The notes below the pieces were generated by a model, which did not search any database, was not told the origin of the DNA, and saw only the letters and a list, made by a program, of their open reading frames with translations. A stretch of DNA of 64,000 nt from Streptomyces akebiae (GTDB taxonomy: Bacteria; Actinomycetota; Actinomycetes; Streptomycetales; Streptomycetaceae), in assembly GCF_019599145.1 (NCBI RefSeq), contig NZ_CP080647.1:3162001-3226000 (forward strand), in the 5' to 3' direction. Of this stretch, positions 16,301 through 23,694 are shown piece by piece (the first letter of the stretch is position 1; every line of letters starts with the position of its first letter). A program made the translations under genes and the position numbers.

Positions 16301-17225
16301 GCCAGCCACGCACGGCCCGCAGTCGCCCCAGGACCCGACCCGGCACACCCCCGAACGAACCAGCACACCGACGGCCCCCGCAGGGCCGAAAGCCCCGTCC
16401 GCCCTGCCCATACCGTCCGCCCTGCCCATGCCATCCGCCTTGCCCGCACCCTCCGCCCCACCCGCACCCACCACCACCCCGGTGCGCCCCCTCACCCCCA
16501 CCCGCGCCCTGACCACAGCCCTGCCCACCCCCACCACCAGCCCGCCCCCCTCAATCCAGCGTCAGACCCCCCGGCCTGCCGTCCCCCTGCGCCGCCCCGC
16601 GACCCTCGGCACCGGCACCGGCACCGGCACCGGCAGCGGCAGCGGCAGCGGCCCGGCCGTACAACGCCTCACCGCGGACAGGCCCGTCTCGCCCGCCTCA
16701 CCCGCCTCACCCGCCTCACCCGCCTCACCCGCCTCACCCGCCTCGACCACCGTCGCTCCCACGACGCCCCCGCAGGCACAGCGAGCACCGCAGAAGCCGA
16801 CCCTCCTCCCCGCCCTCCCGGTGGTCCGACGCCAAGCCCCCACCCCACCCACACCCCCCGTCACCGCCCAGGCACCCACCCCGCCCCGCGCCGCACCGTC
16901 ACCCGCACCCACAGCCGCCCCCACACCCCCGCCCGCACCCCCCGCCATCCAGCGAGCCCCGGAAGCCCCCCTCCGCCCCAGCCCCGCCACCACAACCACC
17001 GCCACCACCACGGCCACGGCCACGGCTCACCGCACCCCGCCGACCGACGCTCCGCCCCCCTACGCCGCAGTGGACCCCGCAAACCAGTTCGACCCCCGGT
17101 CCCTCACCGACTTCCAGCTGGACGAGCTGACCCACAAGCTCATCGGTCGCATCACCCGCCTCGTCCGCACCGAACTACGCCTCGACCGCGAACGCATCGG
17201 CAAACTCCGCGACCCCCGCCACTGA
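13374..17225 (+). CDS. Giant Pro/Thr/Ala-rich disordered protein with repeated [VI]QR motifs, in the tape-measure position
   Basis: A 1283-residue protein. It starts with a short basic helix (MGFMDRLRGAAGSAARR) and a Gly/Ala/Ser stretch, then a conserved patch IQRATGGRASVADAGFSGRL followed by WQNPSFTGTLSHAVLPDAPG. About 1000 residues of low-complexity Pro, Thr, Ala and Ser follow, and a conserved helical tail ends the protein (FDPRSLTDFQLDELTHKL, then IGRITRLVRTELRLDRER). I count 13 exact [VI]QR motifs, mostly [VI]QR[AST], plus LQR, AQR and two VRR. GTG 13374 has GGAGGG upstream. The gene lies where phage P2 has its tape measure, and I see no other candidate. Whether it sets tube length, loads cargo or does something else is unknown. 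Confidence 0.8.
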   Translation: MGFMDRLRGAAGSAARRGGVDGGASAGGAGGGSGAGADASAGADTGAVIGSDAVIGSGAAGASVDGTASVGGGASGGGGASGGGGASGGRGGSGGGWEGLGPIQRATGGRASVADAGFSGRLSTWQNPSFTGTLSHAVLPDAPGGLVRNVLTTSAAPVAGLELPSRTLPVASAEPNGEPEAPPSTSTSVDPRPVRRAPYRVTPTRPTGPRVTPAPPHATRPTPLTKAPASPAVQRRTLPTARPQASGPAGAPEGTATGPTTPGGASPGRAAADGSSSGPMTSGGSASPRPAPAVPSARTASAGSGTGPADSGTGPVGTSGGAADAASGSTTADPGRAGLAIQRAMPDTAAGTTPNSGRTSANPDRTVSNPADAATKSSRATSNSAGTTTQPARTTTQPARATTNSVGAPTNVGRVTGNSAGTAPDSASTPTSPRRTVGDTAGIAPPSDATGNRSAGGPTPSGRGEVSVQRATTSAGAASGTPVQTGASPAGPERGIAGRRAVPGVGAAAGNPVGAGSDPGPGPGHGEKHVQRATTENSATAADPAGTTTGPTDTRTNRSGIPVTPRNADVDLQRAVTGSGPTSADLTGTRTNPAHTTATPGPSERTVQRTATGSSRTAANTTGAANSNPAGAADSAHAASARPGGTASGTGDAAADARPSRAALGNPAGATPLTSTTHRTTPSGPAARTPNPGTPSVDVQRSATGPTGAPATADADSPAHPRSAPGATAPASGPAATGPSDVRRVTAAPSRTAATPPGVGASAPHDRSATATDLGGTAVGPTVAPSATAAAPPTRSAADTVQRTTAGPRDAAPAPATGPTHGTSPTPAGTATNPTPGSGTRTATDVPGSSARPQRTAPSPQPPTVQRSTSTSTRRMGLGTPTAGPVPPTTPPPPAPPAQPTVAPAPVPTPRQRPLLGAPLSTPPDGAKPLSGRPIPGAPSPIAHTSPVQRATAPHRGLTTTGPAPALPEGTRPTARPATHGPQSPQDPTRHTPERTSTPTAPAGPKAPSALPIPSALPMPSALPAPSAPPAPTTTPVRPLTPTRALTTALPTPTTSPPPSIQRQTPRPAVPLRRPATLGTGTGTGTGSGSGSGPAVQRLTADRPVSPASPASPASPASPASPASTTVAPTTPPQAQRAPQKPTLLPALPVVRRQAPTPPTPPVTAQAPTPPRAAPSPAPTAAPTPPPAPPAIQRAPEAPLRPSPATTTTATTTATATAHRTPPTDAPPPYAAVDPANQFDPRSLTDFQLDELTHKLIGRITRLVRTELRLDRERIGKLRDPRH
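16608..16652 (+). repeat. Hexanucleotide run GGCACC/GGCAGC inside the giant gene
   Basis: The 6-bp repeats encode a (Thr-Gly) then (Ser-Gly) stretch. They sit 40 bases before the 9-bp SPA repeats and are a likely site of length variation by slippage. Confidence 0.7.
16692..16745 (+). repeat. Six 9-bp units CCCGCCTCA encoding Ser-Pro-Ala repeats
   Basis: Six perfect head-to-tail units (the last ends in CTCG) keep the frame and add three residues each. Such runs expand and contract easily, so the protein length probably differs between strains. The repeats are not separated by spacers, so this is not a CRISPR array. Confidence 0.85.
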
Positions 17226-17346
17226 CCCCCGCCACACCTGCCACCGACTCCCACCAACGACCTCACCACCGACCCCCACCCGGCCCGCACCGCCCCACCC
17301 GACCCGCACAACCCCGGCGGCAGCCGCCCGCAGAAAGGCCCACCCG

Positions 17347-17772
17347 ATGCCCCGCGATCTCGACCCGGGCTCCACCATCTTCTTCACCCTGACGATCGAC
17401 GGCGAGAGCCTCGGTTACTTCAACGGGTGCGAGGGGCTGTCCTCGACGGTGGAGATCGAGCACCGCCAGGAGGGCGGGAACAACGGGTTCGTCTGGCAGT
17501 TCCCGTCACGCGTGACGTTCTCGAACATCCGGCTGACGAGGCCGCTCACCCCGGACACCGCCAAGGTCGCGGCGTGGATCTCGTCCGTGGCGACGGGCGT
17601 GAAGCGCCCAACCGCCCAGATCGCGGCGCTGCGCGCGGACGGCTCGGAGGTGGCGCACTGGGGGCTGATCGACGTCCTGCCGGTGAGCTGGCAGGGGCCG
17701 TCCCTGGACCCGTCGAACCCGAGCGTGGCGACCGAGGTCCTGGAGATCACCCACCACGGATTCACGGACTGA
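17347..17772 (+). CDS. Second tube protein, probable tube initiator (Pvc5-like)
   Basis: A 141-residue gp19/Hcp-fold protein: LDPGSTIFFTLTIDGESLGY, FNGCEGLSSTVEIEHRQEGG, FPSRVTFSNIRLTRPLTPDT and EVLEITHHGFTD. It differs from the main tube protein at 12253 and comes directly before the LysM and spike genes. In Pvc/Afp/Alg particles this place is taken by the tube initiator that joins the tube to the spike. AGAAAGG precedes the ATG. Expected copy number is one hexamer per particle, by analogy only. Confidence 0.85.
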   Translation: MPRDLDPGSTIFFTLTIDGESLGYFNGCEGLSSTVEIEHRQEGGNNGFVWQFPSRVTFSNIRLTRPLTPDTAKVAAWISSVATGVKRPTAQIAALRADGSEVAHWGLIDVLPVSWQGPSLDPSNPSVATEVLEITHHGFTD

Positions 17773-17788
17773 GGGGCGGGGACAGCAC

Positions 17789-18514
17789 ATGGCGAAGGGC
17801 AGCAAGGGCGGCGCGGGCAAGAGCCTCGTGCGGGCCACACTGGCCATCCACGAGCCGCCGGTCGGGACGAGCACGACACCCGGCGGGCTGATCAGGACGT
17901 TCAGCTTCGAGTTCAATCCGGCGGAGCTGACGCTGCGCCAGGGTGCCCAGTGGAAGACCACGATCAGCGCGGCCGTGCGCGACGGCGCCCTGCCGGAGTT
18001 CATGGGGCCCGAGGCCCGGCAGATGAACGTCGAGATCTTCCTCGACTCCTCCGCCAAGCCGAGCGGCACCACGGTGCTGAAGAAGGTGGAGTCGCTGCTG
18101 TCGTGCTGCGAGGTCACCTCCAAGAGCCTCGCCGCGAAGCAGCCGTCGCCGCCCTGGGTGGTGTTCCAGTGGGGGTCGTTCTCGACGGCCCGCTTCACGG
18201 CGTACGTCAGTTCCGTGGACGTCACGTACTCCCTGTTCGGGACGACCGGGGTGCCGATCCGGGCCACCTGCCGGCTGTCGCTGCACGAGATCCCCAGCAA
18301 CACCAAGGGGCAGAACCCGACGTCGGGCGCGCTGACCGCGCGGAGTGTGCACCGGGTCGTCGCGGGCGACTCGCTGCAGTCGCTGGCGTGGCGGGAGTAC
18401 GGGAACGCGTCCGCGTGGCGGGCGATCGCGGAGGCCAACGGCATCGACGATCCCACCCGGCTGCCCACCGGCATCGAACTCGTCCTGCCGGCCGCCGAGG
18501 AGGTCGGATTCTGA
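17789..18514 (+). CDS. LysM-containing baseplate hub protein (Pvc7-like)
   Basis: A 241-residue protein. The N-terminal ~160 residues are the hub part seen in Pvc7/gp53-like proteins (FSFEFNPAELTLRQGAQWK, GPEARQMNVEIFLDSS, FTAYVSSVDVTYSLFG). The last ~55 residues are a LysM module (VHRVVAGDSLQSLAWREYGN, WRAIAEANGI ... LPTGIELVLP). In contractile particles this type of protein links the tube initiator and spike, and the LysM acts as a structural module. The stop and the spike gene's ATG overlap (TGATG). Confidence 0.9.
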   Translation: MAKGSKGGAGKSLVRATLAIHEPPVGTSTTPGGLIRTFSFEFNPAELTLRQGAQWKTTISAAVRDGALPEFMGPEARQMNVEIFLDSSAKPSGTTVLKKVESLLSCCEVTSKSLAAKQPSPPWVVFQWGSFSTARFTAYVSSVDVTYSLFGTTGVPIRATCRLSLHEIPSNTKGQNPTSGALTARSVHRVVAGDSLQSLAWREYGNASAWRAIAEANGIDDPTRLPTGIELVLPAAEEVGF

Positions 18515-20415
18515 TGGTGAAGCCCTCTTTCTCCAACGTCATCCACGTCACCCTCGACGGCGCGAAACTGCCGCCGGAGTACGCCGATCTGCTGGTCGGC
18601 GGCTGGGTGGACCTCGGGGCCGGGGTGCCGGGCGCGTTCCGGCTCACCTTCCGGGACCCGCACGGACTGCTGCTGGGCAAACTGAACGTCAGGTTCGGCA
18701 CCGAGGTCGTCATCGCGCCCGTCGCCGACGGACAGGGCGCGGGCACCCCGCTGCTCACCGGCGAGGTCACCGGCATGGAGACCGACTACGACGGCACCGG
18801 CACCTTCACCGTCGTCCGCGGCTACGACCCGGGGCACCGGCTGATGCGGGTGCGCAGGGTGGCGGCGTACCGCAATCAGACGGCCTCCGACATCGCCCGC
18901 AAGCTGGCCGGGATGAACGGCATCCCGGTCGGGCAGGTGCAGGGCACCAAGACGGTCTACGACTTCATCTCGCAGTCCAACGTGACGGACTGGGACTTCC
19001 TGGCGCGGCTCGCCGACGAGAACGAGATGGTGATGTCGCTGGACTCGCAGGGGAAGTTCCAGTTCGTCAAACCGAAGCCGGCGTCCGGCGCGCCCCCGAC
19101 GAGCACCCCCGGCGAGAAGAGCCCGTTCGTGCTCCAGGCCGGGGTGGACATCCTGCGCTGCCGGGCCGCCGTCACGGCCGCCGACCAGGTCGGCCGGGTC
19201 GAGGCACGCGGCTGGAACGTCACGACGAAGAAGAAGCTCACGGCGACCACCCCGGCGAACGACAACCCGGGGATCGCCATCGGCACCACCCCGCAGAAGG
19301 CGGCGGGTGCCTTCAAGGCCGCGAAGCTGGTGGAGACCGACACGCCGTACGACCTCCAGACCGAGGTCACGCACGCCGCCGGCTCCCTCGCGGACGACAT
19401 CACCTCGTCCTTCGCCGAGTTGGAGGTCACCGTGCGCGGCAACCCGAAGCTGCGGCCCGGGGTGCCGGTCACGCTCACCGAGGTGGGCACCCCGTTCGAG
19501 GGCAAGTACACCTGCACCTCCGTGCGGCACTCCTTCGGCGACGGCAGCCACTACGAGACCTGGGTGACCGTCAGCGGACGGCAGTGGCGCTCCCTGTTCG
19601 GCCTGACCTCGGGCGGCACCTCCGCCTCGCCCCGGCTGCCCAGTGTGGCCAACGCCCTGGTCACCGACGTACAGGATCCGCTGAAGCAGGGCCGGGTGAA
19701 GCTCCAGTTCCCGTGGCTGGACGACACCTACGTCAGCGACTGGACGCGGACGGTGCAGATGGGCGGCAAGGGCGGCGGCGGGATCTTCCCGCTCGACGTC
19801 GGCGACGAGGTGCTGGTCGCCTTCGACCGGGGCGCCCTCGACCACCCGTTCGTGATCGGCGGCCTCTACAACGGCGTCGACAAGCCGACGCCCGTGAAGG
19901 ACGTGTGGCTGCACGACCCGGTGAAGAAGAAGGCGATCCGGCACACCCTGTCGGACCGCGAGGGCAACCGGGTCGACCTGCTCAGCCAGCAGACAGGCCT
20001 GCGCAAGCAGGGCGTACGGATCGCCAGCGGCAACGACAGGCTGATCATCAACCTGGACCGGACGAAGACCGAGATCACCGTGGACAGCAAGGGGGCCGTC
20101 AGCATCACGGGCGGCACCTCGGTGTCCGTGAAGGCGGGGACCGATCTGACGCTGAGCGCGCTGCGGTCCGTGACCATCCGCAGCGGCGGCCCCCTGAACC
20201 TCCAGGGCCAGGGCATGGTCGGCCTGAGGTCGCTGGGCGGCGCGGTCAACATCAACGCGGTCGGCGCCCTCTCCATGAACGCGGCGGGCGCCGCGACGCT
20301 CAGCGCGGCCGGGACCGTGCAGATCAACGCCGTCGGCCAGGCGGCGCTGCGCGCGGCCAACGTCGACATCACGGGCATCGTCATGGTCAACAAGAAGCTG
20401 TATCCGATCCCGTGA
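18514..20415 (+). CDS. VgrG-like central spike protein (Pvc8-like)
   Basis: A 633-residue spike. An N-terminal gp27-like part (residues 1 to about 360) holds RKLAGMNGIPVGQVQGTKTV and DWDFLARLADENEMVMSLDS. A gp5-type OB fold follows (VTDVQDPLKQGRVKLQFPWL, GGGIFPLDVGDEVLVAFDRG, HPFVIGGLYNGVDKP). The C-terminal beta-prism has repeating short strands (ITVDSKGAVSITGGTSVSVK ... INAVGALSMNAAGAATLSAA). Trimers form the puncturing tip. No fused enzymatic domain is visible after the prism. Translation is coupled to the LysM gene. Confidence 0.94.
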   Translation: MVKPSFSNVIHVTLDGAKLPPEYADLLVGGWVDLGAGVPGAFRLTFRDPHGLLLGKLNVRFGTEVVIAPVADGQGAGTPLLTGEVTGMETDYDGTGTFTVVRGYDPGHRLMRVRRVAAYRNQTASDIARKLAGMNGIPVGQVQGTKTVYDFISQSNVTDWDFLARLADENEMVMSLDSQGKFQFVKPKPASGAPPTSTPGEKSPFVLQAGVDILRCRAAVTAADQVGRVEARGWNVTTKKKLTATTPANDNPGIAIGTTPQKAAGAFKAAKLVETDTPYDLQTEVTHAAGSLADDITSSFAELEVTVRGNPKLRPGVPVTLTEVGTPFEGKYTCTSVRHSFGDGSHYETWVTVSGRQWRSLFGLTSGGTSASPRLPSVANALVTDVQDPLKQGRVKLQFPWLDDTYVSDWTRTVQMGGKGGGGIFPLDVGDEVLVAFDRGALDHPFVIGGLYNGVDKPTPVKDVWLHDPVKKKAIRHTLSDREGNRVDLLSQQTGLRKQGVRIASGNDRLIINLDRTKTEITVDSKGAVSITGGTSVSVKAGTDLTLSALRSVTIRSGGPLNLQGQGMVGLRSLGGAVNINAVGALSMNAAGAATLSAAGTVQINAVGQAALRAANVDITGIVMVNKKLYPIP

Positions 20416-20571
20416 CGGCCCCCTTCCTGTCGCCCCGGCCCGACAGGTCGCCATGGCCGCTCACGTCGCCATCGCTCGTCGAGTCGCCGTGGTCGGTCGC
20501 ATCGCCCTGGTCCGGGGGCCGCTCATGAGTACACGTTCGTCCGCAAGGTATGGAAGGGGGGTGGCCCGCTG

Positions 20572-21033
20572 ATGGCCGAGCAGTTCGTCGGATCCGGCTG
20601 GGCGTTCCCGCTGCGCATCGGCCCCACCGGGGGCATCGCCCTGGTCAGCGGGGAGCGGGAGGTCGAGGAGGCCATCCGGCTCGTCCTGGCGACCGCGCCG
20701 GGTGAGCGGCCGATGCGCCCGGAGTTCGGCTGCGCCATCCACGACCTGGTGTTCGCGCCGGTCAACGAGGCCACCGCCGGCCGTATCCAGCACGAGGTGT
20801 ACGCGAGCCTCGACCGCTGGGAGCCGCGGATCGAGGTGACCGACGTCGAGGTGACGGCGGGCGCCGACCAGGGCGTCCTCTTCATCGACGTCCGCTACTC
20901 GATCCGAGGCACCAACAACCCGCGCAGCCTGGTCTTCCCGTTCTACGTCATCCCCTCCCACGACGAGCCGGACCCGACCTCCGAAGGCTCCGACCGTCCC
21001 GAACGCCCCGACCGTCCCGAAAGCGACCGCTGA
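20572..21033 (+). CDS. gp25-like baseplate wedge protein (Pvc9-like)
   Basis: A 153-residue GPW/gp25 protein: GWAFPLRIGPTGGIALVSGE, VEEAIRLVLATAPGERPMRP, EFGCAIHDLVFAPVNEATAG and VTDVEVTAGADQGVLFIDVR. The core LVLATAPGERPMRPEFG is the classic family motif. It nucleates sheath assembly at the baseplate. A disordered tail of Pro/Asp/Arg follows residue 125. The stop overlaps the ATG of baseplate J (TGATG). The 156-bp gap upstream holds only a 15-codon reading frame (20525-20572), which I do not call as a gene. Confidence 0.93.
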   Translation: MAEQFVGSGWAFPLRIGPTGGIALVSGEREVEEAIRLVLATAPGERPMRPEFGCAIHDLVFAPVNEATAGRIQHEVYASLDRWEPRIEVTDVEVTAGADQGVLFIDVRYSIRGTNNPRSLVFPFYVIPSHDEPDPTSEGSDRPERPDRPESDR

Positions 21034-22991
21034 TGGCCCTGCCCTCCCCGAACCTCGACGACCGCCGCTTCCAGCAGTTCGTCGACGACGCCAAGCGCTA
21101 CATCCAGCAGCGGGCCCCGGAGTGGACCGACCACAACGTCTCCGACCCCGGGGTCACCCTGGTGGAGACGGTCGCCCACATGGCCGACCAGATCGTCTAC
21201 CGGCTCAACCGGGTGCCGGAGAAGAACCATCTGGCGTTCCTGGACCTGGTGGGCATCACCCTGTTCCCGCCCTCGGCCGCCCGCACGGACGTGACGTTCT
21301 GGCTGTCGGCGCCGCAGGAGGAGCCGGTGGCACTGCCGGTGGGCACCGAGGTCGCGACCGTACGCACCGAGAGCGAGGAGGCGGTGGTCTTCACCACCGA
21401 GCGCGAACTGGACGTCGTGCCCTGCGCGTTGCGGTACCTGGTGACCCAGCGGCCCGGTGAGCCGGTGGCCGACCGGACCTCCGACCTCGCCGAGGGCAAG
21501 GACCTGATGTGCTTCGCGGAGTCCCCGCGGCCCGGCGACTGCATGCTGTTCGGGCTGACGGCCGCCGTGCCGCACTGCGCGGTGGTGCTCGAACTGGACA
21601 GCGTGGTCGACGGTGTCGGCGTGGACCCCCGGCAGCCGCCGCTGGTCTGGGAGGCGTGGACCGAGGACGGCTGGACGGCGTGCGAGGTCGACCGCGACGG
21701 CACGGGCGGCCTGAACCGTCCGGGCGAGGTCGTCCTGCACATGCCCGGCGGGCACACCCTGTCCCGCACCGGCGGCCAGGAGGCCGGCTGGCTGCGCTGC
21801 CGGGTCACCGAACCCCTGCCCGGCCAGCCCTTCTACACCACCTCGCCGACCGTCCGGGCCGCCGAGGCCTTCACCATCGGCGGCACCACCACCGTCGTCC
21901 ACGCCGAGACCGTGTACGACGAGGCGCTCGGCGAGTCCACCGGCCTGCCCGGACAGCGGCTGCGCCTCGCGCACTTCCCCGTGGTCGGCGACACCCCGCC
22001 CGTGCTGCTCCAGACCGCCGAGCACGACGGCTGGACCGACTGGGACGTCGTCCCGTCCTTCGCCGCGTCCACCTCCTACGACCGCCACATCACCCTGGAC
22101 TCCGCCACCGGTGAGATCGCCTTCGGCCCGGCGGTGCGGGAGCCCGACGGGAGCCTGCGCCAGTACGGGGCCGTCGCGCCCAAGGGGTCCGTCATCCGCG
22201 CCGTGCGCTACCGCACCGGCGGGGGCCGGGCCGGCAATGTGGCCCGGGGCGCCATCCGGGTGCTGCGCACCTCCGTCCCGTACGTCTCCGAGGTCGTCAA
22301 CCGGGAGGCCGCGCGCGGCGGGGTCGACGCGGAGACCGTGGAAGAAGCGAAGGTCCGGGCACCGATCACCTTGCGCGCCCAGGAACGCGCGGTGACCCTG
22401 CGCGACTACGAGGAACTCGCCCGCCGCGCGGCCCCCGAGACCGCCCGCATCACCTGTCTGGAGGGCGAGGAGGGCGAGCACGGGGCCTACGCGGTACGGG
22501 TGCTGGTGGTCCCCCAGGCGGTCCCGGACCCGGGCGGCCGGCTCCGCTTCGAGCAACTCGTCCCCGGTGACGCCCTGTTGCGCCGCATCACCCGCCACCT
22601 GGACGAGCGCCGCCTGATCGGCACGCGGCTGGCCGTCGGCCCGCCCTTCTACCAGGGCATCACGGTCGTCGCCACGCTGCACGCCTTCCGGGGCGTGGAC
22701 ACCGACCGCGTCCGCCGTCAGGCCCACGACGCGCTCTACCGCCACCTCGACCCGCTGACCGGCGGCGCCGACGGCCGGGGCTGGCCCTTCGGCCGCCCCG
22801 TCCAGTCCGGCGAGGTCTTCGCCGTCCTCCAGCGGGTGCCCGGCGTCGAACTCGTCGACGACGTCCAGCTCCACCCCGCCGACCCCCTCACCGGCAAACG
22901 GGGCGACCCCACCAACCGCATCGACCTCTCGCCCCCGTCCCTGGTCTTCTCCTTCGACCACCGGGTCCGCGTGATCGGGGACAAGCAGTGA
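21033..22991 (+). CDS. cis11: Baseplate J-like protein (Pvc11-like)
   Basis: A 652-residue baseplate component. Typical motifs are NLDDRRFQQFVDDAKRYI, WTDHNVSDPGVTLVETVAHM, QIVYRLNRVPEKNHLAFLDL, a GNVARGAI loop, and the C-terminal VTLRDYEELARRAAPETARI and LVPGDALLRRITRHLDERRL. It forms the wedge ring around the spike. Length and domain order fit Pvc11/Afp11 homologues of Streptomyces. It is translationally coupled to gp25. A dispersed repeat separates it from the next baseplate gene. Confidence 0.93.
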   Translation: MALPSPNLDDRRFQQFVDDAKRYIQQRAPEWTDHNVSDPGVTLVETVAHMADQIVYRLNRVPEKNHLAFLDLVGITLFPPSAARTDVTFWLSAPQEEPVALPVGTEVATVRTESEEAVVFTTERELDVVPCALRYLVTQRPGEPVADRTSDLAEGKDLMCFAESPRPGDCMLFGLTAAVPHCAVVLELDSVVDGVGVDPRQPPLVWEAWTEDGWTACEVDRDGTGGLNRPGEVVLHMPGGHTLSRTGGQEAGWLRCRVTEPLPGQPFYTTSPTVRAAEAFTIGGTTTVVHAETVYDEALGESTGLPGQRLRLAHFPVVGDTPPVLLQTAEHDGWTDWDVVPSFAASTSYDRHITLDSATGEIAFGPAVREPDGSLRQYGAVAPKGSVIRAVRYRTGGGRAGNVARGAIRVLRTSVPYVSEVVNREAARGGVDAETVEEAKVRAPITLRAQERAVTLRDYEELARRAAPETARITCLEGEEGEHGAYAVRVLVVPQAVPDPGGRLRFEQLVPGDALLRRITRHLDERRLIGTRLAVGPPFYQGITVVATLHAFRGVDTDRVRRQAHDALYRHLDPLTGGADGRGWPFGRPVQSGEVFAVLQRVPGVELVDDVQLHPADPLTGKRGDPTNRIDLSPPSLVFSFDHRVRVIGDKQ

Positions 22992-22997
22992 AATCTC

Positions 22998-23090
22998 TTG
23001 ACGGGGCGCAGCCCCTGAAGGGGCGCGGGGCTGTTACATATGCGGCTCCGCCGCGTGGGCGCGAGCAACCACGACGAACCCGCGGCCGCC
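22998..23090. repeat. Dispersed Streptomyces intergenic palindromic element in the CIS operon
   Basis: The sequence begins with a hairpin (CAGCCCC...GGGGCTG around the AAGGGGCGC core), continues with ATGCGGCTCCGCCGCGT, itself palindromic, and ends in a tail rich in CACGACGAACCCGC. I recognise this type as a short repeat found many times between genes of Streptomyces chromosomes. It fills most of the gap between the baseplate J and tail-protein-I genes. Copy number and name cannot be checked here. Confidence 0.6.
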
Positions 23091-23136
23091 GGCTCACCGC
23101 ACCCCCCGAGCTCCTGGGCGCACCCGGAGGCCGCAC

Positions 23137-23694
23137 ATGAGGGGCTCCATAGACGGCCTCGGCTCCTCGCACCCCATCGGCACGATGCTCCCCGCCGTGT
23201 TCGCCGACGACGACCTCGCCCAACGCTTCATCGGCGGCCTCGACGAGGTCCTCGCCCCGATCCTCTCCGTCCTCGACTGCCTGGACTCCTACTTCACGCC
23301 GTCCCTGGCCCCGGTGGACTTCACCCAGTGGCTCGCCGGCTGGGTCGGCGCCGAGACGGACGGCACGGAACCGGAGGACCGCCTGCGCGCCGCGGTCGCC
23401 GCCGCCGCGTATCTGCACCGGGTACGCGGCACCCGGCGCGGCCTGTCCGAGGCCGTACGCCTGGTCTTCGGCGTGACCCCGGAGATCACCGAGAGCGGCG
23501 CCGCCACCTGGGACGCCCGCCCCCTCGGACCTGTCCCGGGCGAGCGCCGCCCGCGCCTGCACGTGGCCCTGCGCCTGCCCGATCCCACCCCGGCGGACGA
23601 ACACCGGCTGGACAGCCTCGTCGCCGCCGCCCGCCCCGCCCACATGCCGTACACGGTCCAGGTGACCGCCGCCGAAAGGATCCCCGAGAGATGA
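23137..23694 (+). CDS. Phage tail protein I-like baseplate protein (Pvc12-like)
   Basis: A 185-residue protein: HPIGTMLPAVFADDDLAQRF, GGLDEVLAPILSVLDCLDSY, WLAGWVGAETDGTEPEDRLR and YLHRVRGTRRGLSEAVRLVF. The helix FxxxLdevlaPi...LdcldsYf and the RGTrrGL motif mark the tail-protein-I/gpI family, which completes the baseplate wedge with baseplate J. Unlike full-length Pvc12 proteins, which are near 1000 residues, this one is short, as is usual in Streptomyces CIS. The ATG start is set by the HPIGTMLP N-terminus. The stop overlaps the ATG of the membrane protein gene. Confidence 0.87.
   Translation: MRGSIDGLGSSHPIGTMLPAVFADDDLAQRFIGGLDEVLAPILSVLDCLDSYFTPSLAPVDFTQWLAGWVGAETDGTEPEDRLRAAVAAAAYLHRVRGTRRGLSEAVRLVFGVTPEITESGAATWDARPLGPVPGERRPRLHVALRLPDPTPADEHRLDSLVAAARPAHMPYTVQVTAAERIPER

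Noticed and set aside
16692..16745. Possible CRISPR-like short repeats
   Set aside because: The 9-bp units are contiguous, have no spacers and encode Ser-Pro-Ala in frame, so they are a coding microsatellite.
20525..20572. A 15-codon reading frame ending at the gp25 start codon (TGATG)
   Set aside because: It has no recognisable motif or clear ribosome-binding site. It could only be a leader peptide and is not supported by sequence alone.
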